Shown here piece after piece: positions 26,088 through 34,678 of a stretch of DNA of 64,000 bases. The DNA is taken from positions 1,508,856 to 1,572,855 of the forward strand of contig OY282374.1 in the NCBI GenBank assembly GCA_958295815.1, in the 5' to 3' direction. Both the position numbers and the translations under genes were made by a program. Origin of the DNA: Candidatus Poribacteria bacterium (GTDB lineage: Bacteria > Poribacteria > WGA-4E > WGA-3G). Under the pieces are notes generated by a model. It had not been told where the DNA came from, searched no databases, and was given only the letters and a program-made list of their open reading frames with translations. How positions within the stretch are numbered: the first letter of the stretch is position 1; every line of letters starts with the position of its first letter.

Positions 26088-27608
26088 ATGAACGGATCTA
26101 TAAGCAAACTGAACACCGGCATCGTTTACATTGTAGGGGCAGGTCCCGGCGATCGAAAGCTTATCACACTCAAAGGTGTAGAGTGTCTTCAACGCGCCGA
26201 TGTTGTCATCTATGATCTGTTATTGAACGATCTGCTGCTTGAGCATTGCCCCGCACACACCGAGAAGATCCAAGCACCCGACCCAAGAATCCGAACGACC
26301 CGCCAGACTGAACTCAATCAATTGCTTATTCAACATGCCAAAGCAGGAAAAGTTGTTGTTCGCCTTAAAGGCGGCGATCCTTACATTTTTGGGAGAGGTG
26401 GCGAAGAGGCAGTGGCTCTCACCGAGGTGGGTATTCCGTTTGAGGTCGTTCCGGGTATCACTTCTGCGATTGCTGCATCCGCTTATGCAGGGATCCCCGT
26501 TACCCATCGCGACTACGCCTCATCGGTAGCGTTCGTTACGGGACATTCCGCTGCATTGCGTCCCGATTCAAACATCAATTGGGAGCATCTCGCTACAGCG
26601 GTAGATACGCTTGTCGTCTACATGGGAGTCGCGCATCTCCGTCAGATCGCCGAACGACTTATCACAAACGGGAGAGATCCCCAGACTCCTGTGAGTTTAG
26701 TTCGCGTCGGAACGACACCTCAGCAGCAGGTTGTCCAAGGCACGCTTGACGATATTGTCCAAAAAGTGGAGGCGGTTCAACTGAAAAGTCCTGCGGTTAT
26801 TGTCGTTGGTGAGGTCAACCGGCTACGTGAACAACTCCGATGGTTTGACACCAAGCCTCTTTTTGGGAAACGGATACTTGTTACACGTGCCCGCGCCCAA
26901 GCGAGTGAATTCGCAGACTTCTTGGAAGCAAACGGTGCTCAAGTTATCCAATTCCCTACTATAAAGATTCAACCTATTGAGAATGTAGACATACCTTCTC
27001 CCAACGAATACGATTGGGTTATCTTTACGAGTGTCAATGCAGTAGAAATCTTCTATGAACGCTTACGGGGAAATGGGATGGATGCCCGCGCATTCGGCAC
27101 AAGCAGAGTCTGCGCAGTTGGACCAAAGACAGTTGATGCCCTCAATCACATTGGTATCCAACCTGATTTTGTTCCATCGCACTCCCGCGGGACTGCTATT
27201 GCCACAGAAATGGATGATGTGAAGGATAAGAAAATTCTCCTGACGCGCGCTAAAATTGCCACTGCTGATCTGCCCAACGGTTTGCGCCAGAGGGGTGCTC
27301 TTGTTGATGATGTGCATCTCTACGATACTGTCAAAGTGGCGAGCGGTGGCGATAAAAGGCGGGATGAGATTGAAGCCGACCTCTTAAACGGCAGGATTGA
27401 TTTCGTCACGTTCACCAGTTCTTCAACGGTTACGAACTTCTTGGAGATGTTCCCTGGACATGACCCTGCAGTGTTGCTTGCTGATGTCAAGGTCGCCGTC
27501 ATCGGTCCCACAACGCAAGAAACAACACTGGAACATGGCGTGCAAGTTGATGTGGTTGCAAAAGAAGCTTCAGTAGAGAGCCTTGTGCAGGCAATTGTTG
27601 AGGTCTAA
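26088..27608 (+). CDS. cobA-hemD: Fused uroporphyrinogen-III C-methyltransferase / uroporphyrinogen-III synthase
   Basis: 506 residues with two enzymes in one chain. Residues 10-255 are SUMT (CobA), methylating uroporphyrinogen III twice to precorrin-2. Motifs are VGAGPGD (16-22), RLKGGDPYIFGRGGEE and VPGITSAIAA. Residues about 262-506 are HemD, which cyclises hydroxymethylbilane, recognisable from GKRILVTRARAQASEF, DWVIFTSVNAVEIF and the final VAVIGPTT. Putting both activities together channels product toward precorrin-2, the substrate of the Met8-like protein at 20120. Such fusions are known in clostridia and other anaerobes. No hemE lies in the window. Confidence 0.95.
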   Translation: MNGSISKLNTGIVYIVGAGPGDRKLITLKGVECLQRADVVIYDLLLNDLLLEHCPAHTEKIQAPDPRIRTTRQTELNQLLIQHAKAGKVVVRLKGGDPYIFGRGGEEAVALTEVGIPFEVVPGITSAIAASAYAGIPVTHRDYASSVAFVTGHSAALRPDSNINWEHLATAVDTLVVYMGVAHLRQIAERLITNGRDPQTPVSLVRVGTTPQQQVVQGTLDDIVQKVEAVQLKSPAVIVVGEVNRLREQLRWFDTKPLFGKRILVTRARAQASEFADFLEANGAQVIQFPTIKIQPIENVDIPSPNEYDWVIFTSVNAVEIFYERLRGNGMDARAFGTSRVCAVGPKTVDALNHIGIQPDFVPSHSRGTAIATEMDDVKDKKILLTRAKIATADLPNGLRQRGALVDDVHLYDTVKVASGGDKRRDEIEADLLNGRIDFVTFTSSSTVTNFLEMFPGHDPAVLLADVKVAVIGPTTQETTLEHGVQVDVVAKEASVESLVQAIVEV

Positions 27609-27668
27609 TGAGACAAGGCGCGCCAAGAATGCTAAAGTGTGAGTATAGCCTTCCAAGCGCGCTGCATT

Positions 27669-29165
27669 TTATCCGAAAATTGGAAAAACGTAAGGCACTA
27701 GTACCTTTTGGTAGACAGTGATCGTCCCGAAGATCGAATAGTACCCAGCGCACAACACCAGTCCAATCTGTTTCCACAAGGGTGCTTGTATCTCTGGTGG
27801 TAAGAATTTCCGGTTCACATAGAGCGTATGTAACGCTGAAAATACGAGTAGATACCCACCAACTGTCGCCGATACCAAGATCATAAAGAACGGTTTGGCG
27901 AGGTACATCGCGATAACCCCCCAGACAATATAGACCCCCAGGATTGGATAATAGATCCATTTTGCGCTGTGTTCACCCAAATGTCGCGCACGCCTCACGC
28001 CGGTCCAAATAATATCGGTAAAACCGCGCGGCACCCCATCTACACCGCCGAGTTGCGTCGAAAATAGTACCCAGAAGCCACAGAGTAGTGTAAGATACCA
28101 GAGGCTTCTACCGCCTTTTTCCTCAAGTCCCTCGGCTTGCATAGCCGCTGCCGACCACTGTTCCATTTCCTGTCCCTGAGGCACATATTCCAAGGTCAGC
28201 ATGGCGGGCAACGCAATACCGATGAAACACCCAATCATCCAAATATAATACTGTTCAAATTTGACGTATTTCCACCACTCCTTAAACCGTTTGAGGTTTT
28301 CTGGTGTGATGCGGAACACTTTGCCCCAGTGCGAGAGCGTCACATGTTGTCCACCAATTATTGATGGGATCGCACCGACCAGACTGCTCATGCCCCATCC
28401 TTTATCACGAACGTAATGGGTAATTCCGACATTGCCTAAGCCTCCACTCCCTGCGTATGCAGCGAACGCACCAACCAACAGCCAATTTACCTCTCCATCT
28501 TCTCCTGCAGTAGGGAGTGATCCGAAACTAAAGAAACCTTTGATAACACCCCACCACACTTTTGGCGACACCATAAACAGATCAATGATGACGAGATAGC
28601 TGATGATCCATATCACCATGAAGAGTTGAACTTTCTCAAGTGAATTGTAAATCTTCCCCCCGAATAACACAATCCCTAAACAGGCGAAAAAGATAAGGTA
28701 TGCAAACACACGTACCGTCCCGCCATCTGCATCGTTGGGCATATAACCGAGCCATGCAGCAGCGAGTGCGGTCGCAGCTGTCATTGCCCACCCGGGCCAG
28801 ATCCCAAAAAAGTTGATTCCTGAGTAGAAACTCATCCAGAAGGGCGCGCCGGGTTTACATCGCATGTAGCCGCTCATCATCGGTTCGCCGGTGTAAAGCG
28901 TATAACGAATTGCCTCTGTGTTCAGGATTACCTGAAGTAGGATGGCGATTGTCGCAATCCAGAGCAATCTACCGCCGTATTGTGCGGTAATCGCGGGACC
29001 CAGCAACCACTCGCCACTCCCAATCGAACCACCTAACGCAATAATGCCAGGACCTAAGATATTTCGGAATGCTTTTCCAAATTGATACGGAGGCGGTGCT
29101 GGTAAATCATCAACCTCCCAATCAGGGAGCGTACCACCATCTACATATTCTTTCGTTTCTGCCAT
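27669..29165 (-). CDS. Nramp-like membrane transporter
   Basis: 498 residues with about eleven membrane-spanning segments. The N-terminal GPGIIALGGSIGSGEW resembles the first helix of Nramp metal transporters (GPG...DPGN) but lacks the exact metal-binding Asp-Pro-Gly. The sixth-helix metal motif is also not obvious. It may carry another substrate, so I call it Nramp-like only. It lies 67 bases downstream of an Ldh-family dehydrogenase on the same strand and is probably co-transcribed. That pairing would fit uptake of a small acid or its metal cofactor, but this is inference. Confidence 0.7.
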   Translation of the reverse strand: MAETKEYVDGGTLPDWEVDDLPAPPPYQFGKAFRNILGPGIIALGGSIGSGEWLLGPAITAQYGGRLLWIATIAILLQVILNTEAIRYTLYTGEPMMSGYMRCKPGAPFWMSFYSGINFFGIWPGWAMTAATALAAAWLGYMPNDADGGTVRVFAYLIFFACLGIVLFGGKIYNSLEKVQLFMVIWIISYLVIIDLFMVSPKVWWGVIKGFFSFGSLPTAGEDGEVNWLLVGAFAAYAGSGGLGNVGITHYVRDKGWGMSSLVGAIPSIIGGQHVTLSHWGKVFRITPENLKRFKEWWKYVKFEQYYIWMIGCFIGIALPAMLTLEYVPQGQEMEQWSAAAMQAEGLEEKGGRSLWYLTLLCGFWVLFSTQLGGVDGVPRGFTDIIWTGVRRARHLGEHSAKWIYYPILGVYIVWGVIAMYLAKPFFMILVSATVGGYLLVFSALHTLYVNRKFLPPEIQAPLWKQIGLVLCAGYYSIFGTITVYQKVLVPYVFPIFG

Positions 29166-29232
29166 ATTGTTACCCCTTCCCTGCTTAGGTTTTGATTGTG
29201 GATCGAGGTATTAACGCGTTGCTGAGCGTTTC

Positions 29233-30261
29233 CTACCACTCCCAACAGATTGGGACATCTAACTTTTCAGCAATATCAGCAAGACCCCGTAGATGGTCTA
29301 CGTGGATCGGGATGCCGTTCTCAAGGTAGTTATCGTAGTTATTCCACTCAATTTCGCCGGGGAGGTAGGCTTGTTCTACGCCTTCTGCGGTTTTTGAAGT
29401 ATGAATTTTGCCGATACCGCGCTGAATTTCCTCCACATAACCGTCGTAGTCCGTGAAACTCGCAACATTCATCGCAAAAAAGAAGTGTTCCGATGGATCG
29501 CCGCTTTTATTACAAGCCATCAAACCGCCGCTCAAGGGACCCGCGAGGATGCCCATAATGAATGCTAAGCCGTAACCTCGTGGTCCAGCTGCAGGGGCAA
29601 GAAAACGTCCTTTGCTCGGATCGTTGGTAGGCTGACCCGTTTCATCTATAAGCCAGCCTTCAGGAATCGGTTTGCCATACATCCGCAGTGTGCCGATTTT
29701 CCCCCACGCAGATACGCCGCACGCCATATCCAGTACGATCGGATGTCCATCGCCTATAGGTAACGCGTAACTCATTGCATTGTTTGCAACCACAGCTTCC
29801 GCACCACCGGGCGCTACAATAGAGGCACCCCCTGTGTTCGTTGTCGAGAACCCGATCATCTGGTTTGATGCCGCCATAATTGAGTAGCACGCTGCTGCCC
29901 CGAAATGTCCAGCGTTGCGGACCCCTGCTGCTGCAATACCGGTCGTCTCGGCTTTTGCTATTGCTGTTTCCATTGCCAGCGTGCTTGCCAGATGTCCCAT
30001 CCCGTTGTCTCCGTCAACGACAGCGAAACTTGGACCCTCTGTGGCAATGCTGAGGTCGGGTTGTGCATTCATCTTGCCATCAAGAATAAGGTTGAGATAG
30101 CCTGGCAAGGCGCGTGTGCCGTGTGAATGGACTCCGCGCAAATCGGTGAGCACCTGATGTTTCGCTATTGTCTCTCCGTCTTCCGAACGCAGTCCTGCCT
30201 TTTCGCAAAGCGTTCGAGCGAAATCGTGTAACTTCGCTGAATCTACCACAATTTCCTGCAT
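29233..30261 (-). CDS. Ldh/malate dehydrogenase-like NAD(P)-dependent oxidoreductase (type 2)
   Basis: 342 residues of the malate/L-lactate/sulfolactate dehydrogenase family, which has its own fold unlike classical lactate dehydrogenase. The signature DLRGVHSHGTRALPGY includes His45 and His47, one of them the catalytic base. VDGDNGMGHLAS, NAGHFGAAACYS and the GPRGYGLAF segment are all typical. It would reduce a 2-keto acid or oxidise a 2-hydroxy acid in the cytoplasm. The promoter is at 30293-30321. The Nramp-like transporter follows in the same direction. Confidence 0.9.
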   Translation of the reverse strand: MQEIVVDSAKLHDFARTLCEKAGLRSEDGETIAKHQVLTDLRGVHSHGTRALPGYLNLILDGKMNAQPDLSIATEGPSFAVVDGDNGMGHLASTLAMETAIAKAETTGIAAAGVRNAGHFGAAACYSIMAASNQMIGFSTTNTGGASIVAPGGAEAVVANNAMSYALPIGDGHPIVLDMACGVSAWGKIGTLRMYGKPIPEGWLIDETGQPTNDPSKGRFLAPAAGPRGYGLAFIMGILAGPLSGGLMACNKSGDPSEHFFFAMNVASFTDYDGYVEEIQRGIGKIHTSKTAEGVEQAYLPGEIEWNNYDNYLENGIPIHVDHLRGLADIAEKLDVPICWEW

Positions 30262-30292
30262 AACAATCTCCCCAATCGTGAATTATCCGCCT

Positions 30293-30321
30293 ATTCTAAC
30301 AGAGAAGACGTTATAGATCAA
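30293..30321 (-). promoter_or_regulatory. Predicted sigma-70 promoter of the Ldh-family gene
   Basis: On the minus strand TTGATC (30321-30316), 17-base spacer, TAGAAT (30298-30293), 31 bases from the start codon. Confidence 0.6.
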
Positions 30322-30409
30322 GCGTAATAAAGCCACTTATTAGAACTGCTCCGTATTTCGGGCACCTGCTATCGCCCTTTCGCGTTCATATTTCCGAAAC
30401 AAAATCGCA

Positions 30410-30438
30410 TTGATTTTACGTATAATTTGTGGTATAAT
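30410..30438 (+). promoter_or_regulatory. Predicted sigma-70 promoter of the HicAB module
   Basis: TTGATT (30410-30415), 17-base spacer, TATAAT (30433-30438), about 60 bases before the first gene of the module. Confidence 0.65.
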
Positions 30439-30499
30439 TCCACTTAACCAGTTTGGATAATACCGCGAAGCCTACTGCTCAGAAGGAAGGACGTTAACC

Positions 30500-30727
30500 A
30501 TGCCAGAACAAAATATTTGTCTCAAAGACATAAATTCGTTAGGATATGACCTTATCGCAACAGTGTACCAAACCGATGCATTCAAGGCGAGTATAAAATA
30601 TGACGTTAATGGTAAATTACTGATAATTCATGAAGGTCGTGTTATATGTTCCTTCCACGCTGAAAAATCCGAGAATGACGAAGGAAAAGTTTCAGCGGCT
30701 TTTATCCGGGAAGAATATGAGCAGTGA
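30500..30727 (+). CDS. Small protein upstream of hicA, function unknown
   Basis: 75 residues, acidic, no signal peptide. I do not recognise the family. AGAAGGAAGGA lies about 10 bases before the ATG, and the gene ends only 9 bases before hicA, behind a good promoter, so it belongs to the HicAB unit. The sequence looks like a small beta-sheet domain (SIKYDVNGKLLIIHEGRVI). It could be an extra antitoxin or chaperone, or an unrelated passenger. Confidence 0.65.
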   Translation: MPEQNICLKDINSLGYDLIATVYQTDAFKASIKYDVNGKLLIIHEGRVICSFHAEKSENDEGKVSAAFIREEYEQ

Positions 30728-30736
30728 TTATGAAGT

Positions 30737-30925
30737 ATGAAGTTTAGACAGATCACTAAGATCATTGAGGAAGATGGATGGTATCATGACCGAACGAGAG
30801 GCAGCCATAAGCAGTACAAGCATCCAATAAAACCGGGTATCGTGACGATTGCTGGAAAACCAAACGAAGATGTTCCCAAGGGGACACTTAACAATATTCT
30901 AAAGCAAGCTGATCTCAAGAATTGA
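30737..30925 (+). CDS. hicA: HicA-type mRNA interferase toxin
   Basis: 62 residues, the normal size for HicA, a double-stranded RNA-binding fold that cleaves mRNA during translation. The catalytic His24 lies in GSHKQY, and the final PKGTLNNILKQADL helix is characteristic. The ATG at 30737 has no strong ribosome binding site, which would keep toxin synthesis low and coupled to the gene before it. hicB follows at once. Classical order toxin-antitoxin is kept. Confidence 0.92.
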   Translation: MKFRQITKIIEEDGWYHDRTRGSHKQYKHPIKPGIVTIAGKPNEDVPKGTLNNILKQADLKN

Positions 30926-30936
30926 GGGTAAACCTT

Positions 30937-31176
30937 ATGGAATACGTTGTTATTTATGAAAAAGGCGAAAACAGTTATGGTGCATATGTCCCTGATCTCC
31001 TTGGATGCGCTGTTGTAGGATCAACAATGGAGGAAGTGCAAAAACTGATTACTGAAGCCATTGAGTTTCATATCGAAGGGCTGCAGAAAGCTGGATATGT
31101 CGTTCCGACGCCATCAAATTCACGCGTTCCAATTGATCTGGGTATGTTGTCCACACCGATTGCAGTGCAGATTTAG
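30937..31176 (+). CDS. hicB: HicB-type antitoxin
   Basis: 79 residues of the HicB partial RNase H-like fold. YGAYVPDLLGCAVVGSTMEE is the diagnostic segment, and EAIEFHIEGLQKAG follows. I choose the ATG at 30937, with GAGGG upstream, over an in-frame TTG at 30922 that overlaps the hicA stop. No helix-turn-helix or ribbon-helix-helix tail follows the core domain, so this short antitoxin may need another factor for DNA binding, perhaps the 75-residue protein upstream. Confidence 0.9.
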   Translation: MEYVVIYEKGENSYGAYVPDLLGCAVVGSTMEEVQKLITEAIEFHIEGLQKAGYVVPTPSNSRVPIDLGMLSTPIAVQI

Positions 31177-31495
31177 ATCCTTCCTACCATCCCATTCTCA
31201 ATCCTAAAAAATATCGAAATCATTCCTGATGAATTTCTGGTTAGTAGGTGTAAGCGGTCGTCTAAAACATTTTTAACTGGATACTGTAATCTCCTGTTTC
31301 TAATTTAGGACAGCGGGAATGCACAGAGGTTATCGTTTTTACCTTCGTTGGGTGCGTCTCTTGCCATTTTTCTCACCTACGTTGAGTGCAATAATCTAAA
31401 ATTCTTCCAATTCCCACCCATCCGTTTTCTTTTGAAGATTTTGCTCGTTTAACGCTACAATTGAGCGTAAAAGAAAGGGAACAGGAGAAATAGAC
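31177..31495. other. Intergenic stretch with a predicted promoter
   Basis: 319 bases without an open frame of interest. TTGAAG (31432-31437), 18 bases, TACAAT (31456-31461) is a plausible promoter for the lipoprotein gene at 31496. Confidence 0.5.
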
Positions 31496-32062
31496 ATGCG
31501 TAAACTCAATTTTTTCACTCAGCTAATTGACCTAAAAGCCAACACAACAGGGATAAAAATATACCTTGTGCTTTTTATTTTCATGTTCATGTGCCTGATT
31601 ATTTCTTCGTGCGCCAATCCGTTGGAACCAGTCAGTAGCGAAGAGGAAGCGGAGATAAAAGCAGAGTTGAAAAATCGTTCGTTTCGGCAATTTGATCCCT
31701 CTAAAGACGCAGATAAAAGAAAAGGGGTTATCCTTGATTTCTTTAACGGGATTGAACTTTGGGCACAATACGCTGAGGGTGAAACTGCCCTAAACGAGTG
31801 GTCTATTTTAGCGGTGGATTATCACATTGTAAAGTCAGGTTCGGAATACAGAATTTATTTTGAAGCACCGCGTTCAGAGCAAATACTCCCTTCACAGTGC
31901 GACAATTGCATTGAAACTTCTGGAATCTCCATTTCGATTCGGGATCTTTTCGATGATGAGAAGATACGATTCAAGTTGAATATTGACGATGGCAATTTTC
32001 CCCGTCCGTTTCCGATATTTGAATCGTGGACGAAGTTTAATGAAGATGAATATTTCGATTGA
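31496..32062 (+). CDS. Lipoprotein of unknown function
   Basis: 188 residues with an unusually long n-region, a hydrophobic stretch (about 20-36) and lipobox ISSC with the cysteine at 39. The mature part carries a CDNC pair near residues 132-135 and is otherwise unremarkable. I do not recognise a family. AGGAG lies 9 bases before the ATG. It is a single-gene unit between the HicAB module and the WD40 gene. Confidence 0.65.
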   Translation: MRKLNFFTQLIDLKANTTGIKIYLVLFIFMFMCLIISSCANPLEPVSSEEEAEIKAELKNRSFRQFDPSKDADKRKGVILDFFNGIELWAQYAEGETALNEWSILAVDYHIVKSGSEYRIYFEAPRSEQILPSQCDNCIETSGISISIRDLFDDEKIRFKLNIDDGNFPRPFPIFESWTKFNEDEYFD

Positions 32063-32500
32063 ATTATCTGTTTAGGGTTCAAAATGGTAAATTTTTCTCT
32101 CCATCGTCGCTGGCGAGGTTTCCCTACCTCGCCGGTCTTCCTTATACCCATCCGTGATGCTGTCGATTGAACTCCTTTTTTGATGATTAAGCAACCTTTT
32201 TGCTCTTCATTCGCGTCATTACACATAACGCAAGTTGTCCCCGTTTTATCAACATAGTCCTCTGAATCAGCGTCAAGTGCGCGTAAATCAACGTATGGCA
32301 CTTGCGGATGTTGATTCTCTATATTTATATTTATTCGATCAAAATCACTTTAATGTAAACATAAAGTTTTAATTATTCGTTTTCAATTAGGATTGATTAA
32401 GTTTAAGTATTCTGTATTACAGCATACAGTAGGCTTATATTAACGTCTATTTCACAGAGAGATTGGCGAGATTGAAAACGGATATTATAAGGAGAGTATT
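32063..32500. other. Intergenic region upstream of the WD40 gene
   Basis: 438 bases. It includes a family palindrome at 32112-32133 and a second inverted repeat, CTGTAT-n6-ATACAG (32412-32429), about 70 bases before the WD40 start, which could be an operator. No gene is supported. Confidence 0.5.
32112..32133. repeat. Intergenic palindrome, GGTT-core family
   Basis: GGCGAGGT (32112-32119) and ACCTCGCC (32126-32133) pair across a 6-base loop, 50 bases past the lipoprotein stop. No T-run follows. Confidence 0.75.
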
Positions 32501-34543
32501 ATGAAATGCAGAATTGTTAATCGAAAAAGTTTGGTAGTGATTTTAGTTGTTGTGTTGATAGGCGTTGGTGCGCAGGGCATTAACTTTGCTCAGGCTGCGG
32601 ACGAGTATCCTCCGACATCACGTATCGAACTACTCAGGGACGGAATTCGAGCTGGCCTTCCAGGAGATCAAGGAACAATCGTTTTTATCCTAAAGAACGG
32701 CGATACTGTTTCTTACGATTCAGTTCGCAATTCCAGATGGCAGCGACGGGATGATTCAACCAGTGCTTGGGTTGATGTTCCTGATTCAGAAAGAGCTTCA
32801 GGATTATATGGCTACGTGGTAACACTTCCGGGTGAATACAGATGGGTTGGCGAGATTAGCGTGAATACTGAATGGGGAAAATACGCCAGCCGAAATATTC
32901 TTCGTCGCACATCAGGCGGAGAAGTGACAAGCCTTCCAGCAGAAGCAGAGGGTGTCCCGAGCGACCCACACAAGATGACGCTTGAGGGGCATACGGATTA
33001 TATCATTTCCGTAGCATTCTCGCCAGATAGTAGTACGTTAGCCAGTGGAAGTCGAGACAGGACGATTCGGTTGTGGGATGCTGACACTGGACAACAGAAG
33101 CAGGAACTTGAAGGGCACAGGTCGGGTGTCACTACCGTAGCGTTCTCCCCCGATGGTAGCACATTGGCGAGTGGGAGTTGGGACAATTACGTTATGTTGT
33201 GGGATGCTGAGACCGGCGACCTCCTGCGTACCCTTGACGGGCATACGGATGGTGTTCGTGCTGTAACGTTTTCACCGGATGGTAGCACATTAGCGAGTGG
33301 GAGTTATGATACTACAATTCGGTTGTGGGACGCTGAGACCGGCGAAGAATTGCAGATGGTTGAAGGACATACGGATTATGTCCGCGGTGTAGTGTTTTCA
33401 CCCGATGGTAGCACATTAGCGAGTGGGAGTTACGACAATACAATTCGGTTGTGGGATTCTGAGACCGGCGAACAACTGCAAATGCTTGAGGGGCATACGG
33501 ATGGTGTCCTTAGCGTAGCGTTTTCACCCGATGGTAGCACAATAGCCAGTGGGAGTTATGACAATACGGTTTGGTTGTGGGATGCCGAAACTGGTCAAGG
33601 ACTGCAGACGCTTGAGGGACCGAGTACTGTCAATTCCGTAGCGTTTTCACCCGATGGTAGCACGTTAGCCAGTGGGAGTGATGCTCATACGATTCTGTTG
33701 TATCAGGATACGATTCAGTTGTGGGATGCTGAAACCGGGCAACCCCTGCAGGCACTTAGAGGGCATACGGATGGTGTTCTTTCTGTAGCGTTCTCCCTCG
33801 ATGGTGGCACGCTGGCGAGTGGAGGTTGGGACAATACGATTCAGTTGTGGGAAATGACACCCGCTATGCCTGTAAGCGAACCCTCCCAACCCGAAGACAC
33901 TCTTAGCACTGATAATGGCGAACCGTCCCAACTTCAAGGCGATCTCAACGCCGACGGGGTCGTCAATATCCAAGATCTCGTTCTCGTTGCGTCGCAGTTC
34001 GGGCAAGTTGGAGAGAATACGGCGGATATCAATGCAGATGGTGTGGTGAACATTCAAGACTTGGTTTTGATGGCAGGGGCGTTCGCTGCTGCTGACTCGG
34101 CACCCGCTGCATATCCACAAATCGTTGACACGCTCACCGCAGAAGAAGTACAGAGGTGGTTGCGCGACGCAGAGCATCTTGAACATATAGATGCAACGAT
34201 GGCAAGAGGGATCGTCGTGCTTAAAGACCTTTTGACACTTCTGACGCCAACAGAAACCGCTCTATTGCACAACTACCCGAACCCGTTTAACCCGGAGACG
34301 TGGATCCCGTACGAGTTAAAAACACCGGCATTGGTTCGCGTAGCGATTTACGGTCCGAGTGGTGTTCTGGTGCGTGAACTGTCGCTCGGATATCAGACGG
34401 CGGGTAGGTATACCTCGCGTGCTCGTGCGGCGTATTGGGATGGCCGGGATACAGTCGGCGAAGTGGTCGCCAGTGGTCTGTATTTTTATACGCTAACGGC
34501 TGGAGATTTCTCAGCGACGCGTCGGATGGTGATTTTGAAGTAG
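32501..34543 (+). CDS. Secreted WD40 beta-propeller with dockerin and FlgD-like C-terminus
   Basis: 680 residues with a signal peptide (about 1-32), an unassigned N-terminal domain (about 33-150), seven WD40 repeats (about 155-455) each ending in a version of TIRLWDAETG, a dockerin type I pair (about 479-540, GDLNADGVVNIQDL and DINADGVVNIQDL, both calcium loops), and a C-terminal FlgD-Ig-like/type A sorting-like domain (about 587-680, NYPNPFNPETWIPYEL). Repeats 3-5 are almost identical at DNA level, so the propeller has grown by recent duplication. It is likely displayed or exported through the outer membrane. The dockerin implies a cohesin-type partner. The ATG has AAGGAG upstream. Confidence 0.9.
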   Translation: MKCRIVNRKSLVVILVVVLIGVGAQGINFAQAADEYPPTSRIELLRDGIRAGLPGDQGTIVFILKNGDTVSYDSVRNSRWQRRDDSTSAWVDVPDSERASGLYGYVVTLPGEYRWVGEISVNTEWGKYASRNILRRTSGGEVTSLPAEAEGVPSDPHKMTLEGHTDYIISVAFSPDSSTLASGSRDRTIRLWDADTGQQKQELEGHRSGVTTVAFSPDGSTLASGSWDNYVMLWDAETGDLLRTLDGHTDGVRAVTFSPDGSTLASGSYDTTIRLWDAETGEELQMVEGHTDYVRGVVFSPDGSTLASGSYDNTIRLWDSETGEQLQMLEGHTDGVLSVAFSPDGSTIASGSYDNTVWLWDAETGQGLQTLEGPSTVNSVAFSPDGSTLASGSDAHTILLYQDTIQLWDAETGQPLQALRGHTDGVLSVAFSLDGGTLASGGWDNTIQLWEMTPAMPVSEPSQPEDTLSTDNGEPSQLQGDLNADGVVNIQDLVLVASQFGQVGENTADINADGVVNIQDLVLMAGAFAAADSAPAAYPQIVDTLTAEEVQRWLRDAEHLEHIDATMARGIVVLKDLLTLLTPTETALLHNYPNPFNPETWIPYELKTPALVRVAIYGPSGVLVRELSLGYQTAGRYTSRARAAYWDGRDTVGEVVASGLYFYTLTAGDFSATRRMVILK

Positions 34544-34628
34544 CAGCGTTATGGGTTGCATGAGCGCACCCATAGCTGTCAATTTAGGTAATATTGAGAG
34601 GGGACAATAAGGCGGTCGCGACAAACGC

Positions 34629-34657
34629 TTGACGCGATGTGTCATTCAGGCTAAAAT
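34629..34657 (+). promoter_or_regulatory. Predicted sigma-70 promoter of the TPR-ASPIC unit
   Basis: TTGACG (34629-34634), 17-base spacer, TAAAAT (34652-34657), 21 bases before the TPR gene. Confidence 0.6.
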
Positions 34658-34678
34658 TAACGGCGGAGGATCGTATTC

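Noticed and set aside
27669..29165. True Nramp manganese/iron transporter
   Set aside because: The Asp-Pro-Gly metal motif of helix 1 is not present in its usual form, so only Nramp-like is claimed.
31855..32301. 148-codon minus-strand frame starting in the gap before the WD40 gene
   Set aside because: More than half lies antisense to the lipoprotein gene and it runs through a palindrome; no recognisable domain despite a few cysteines.
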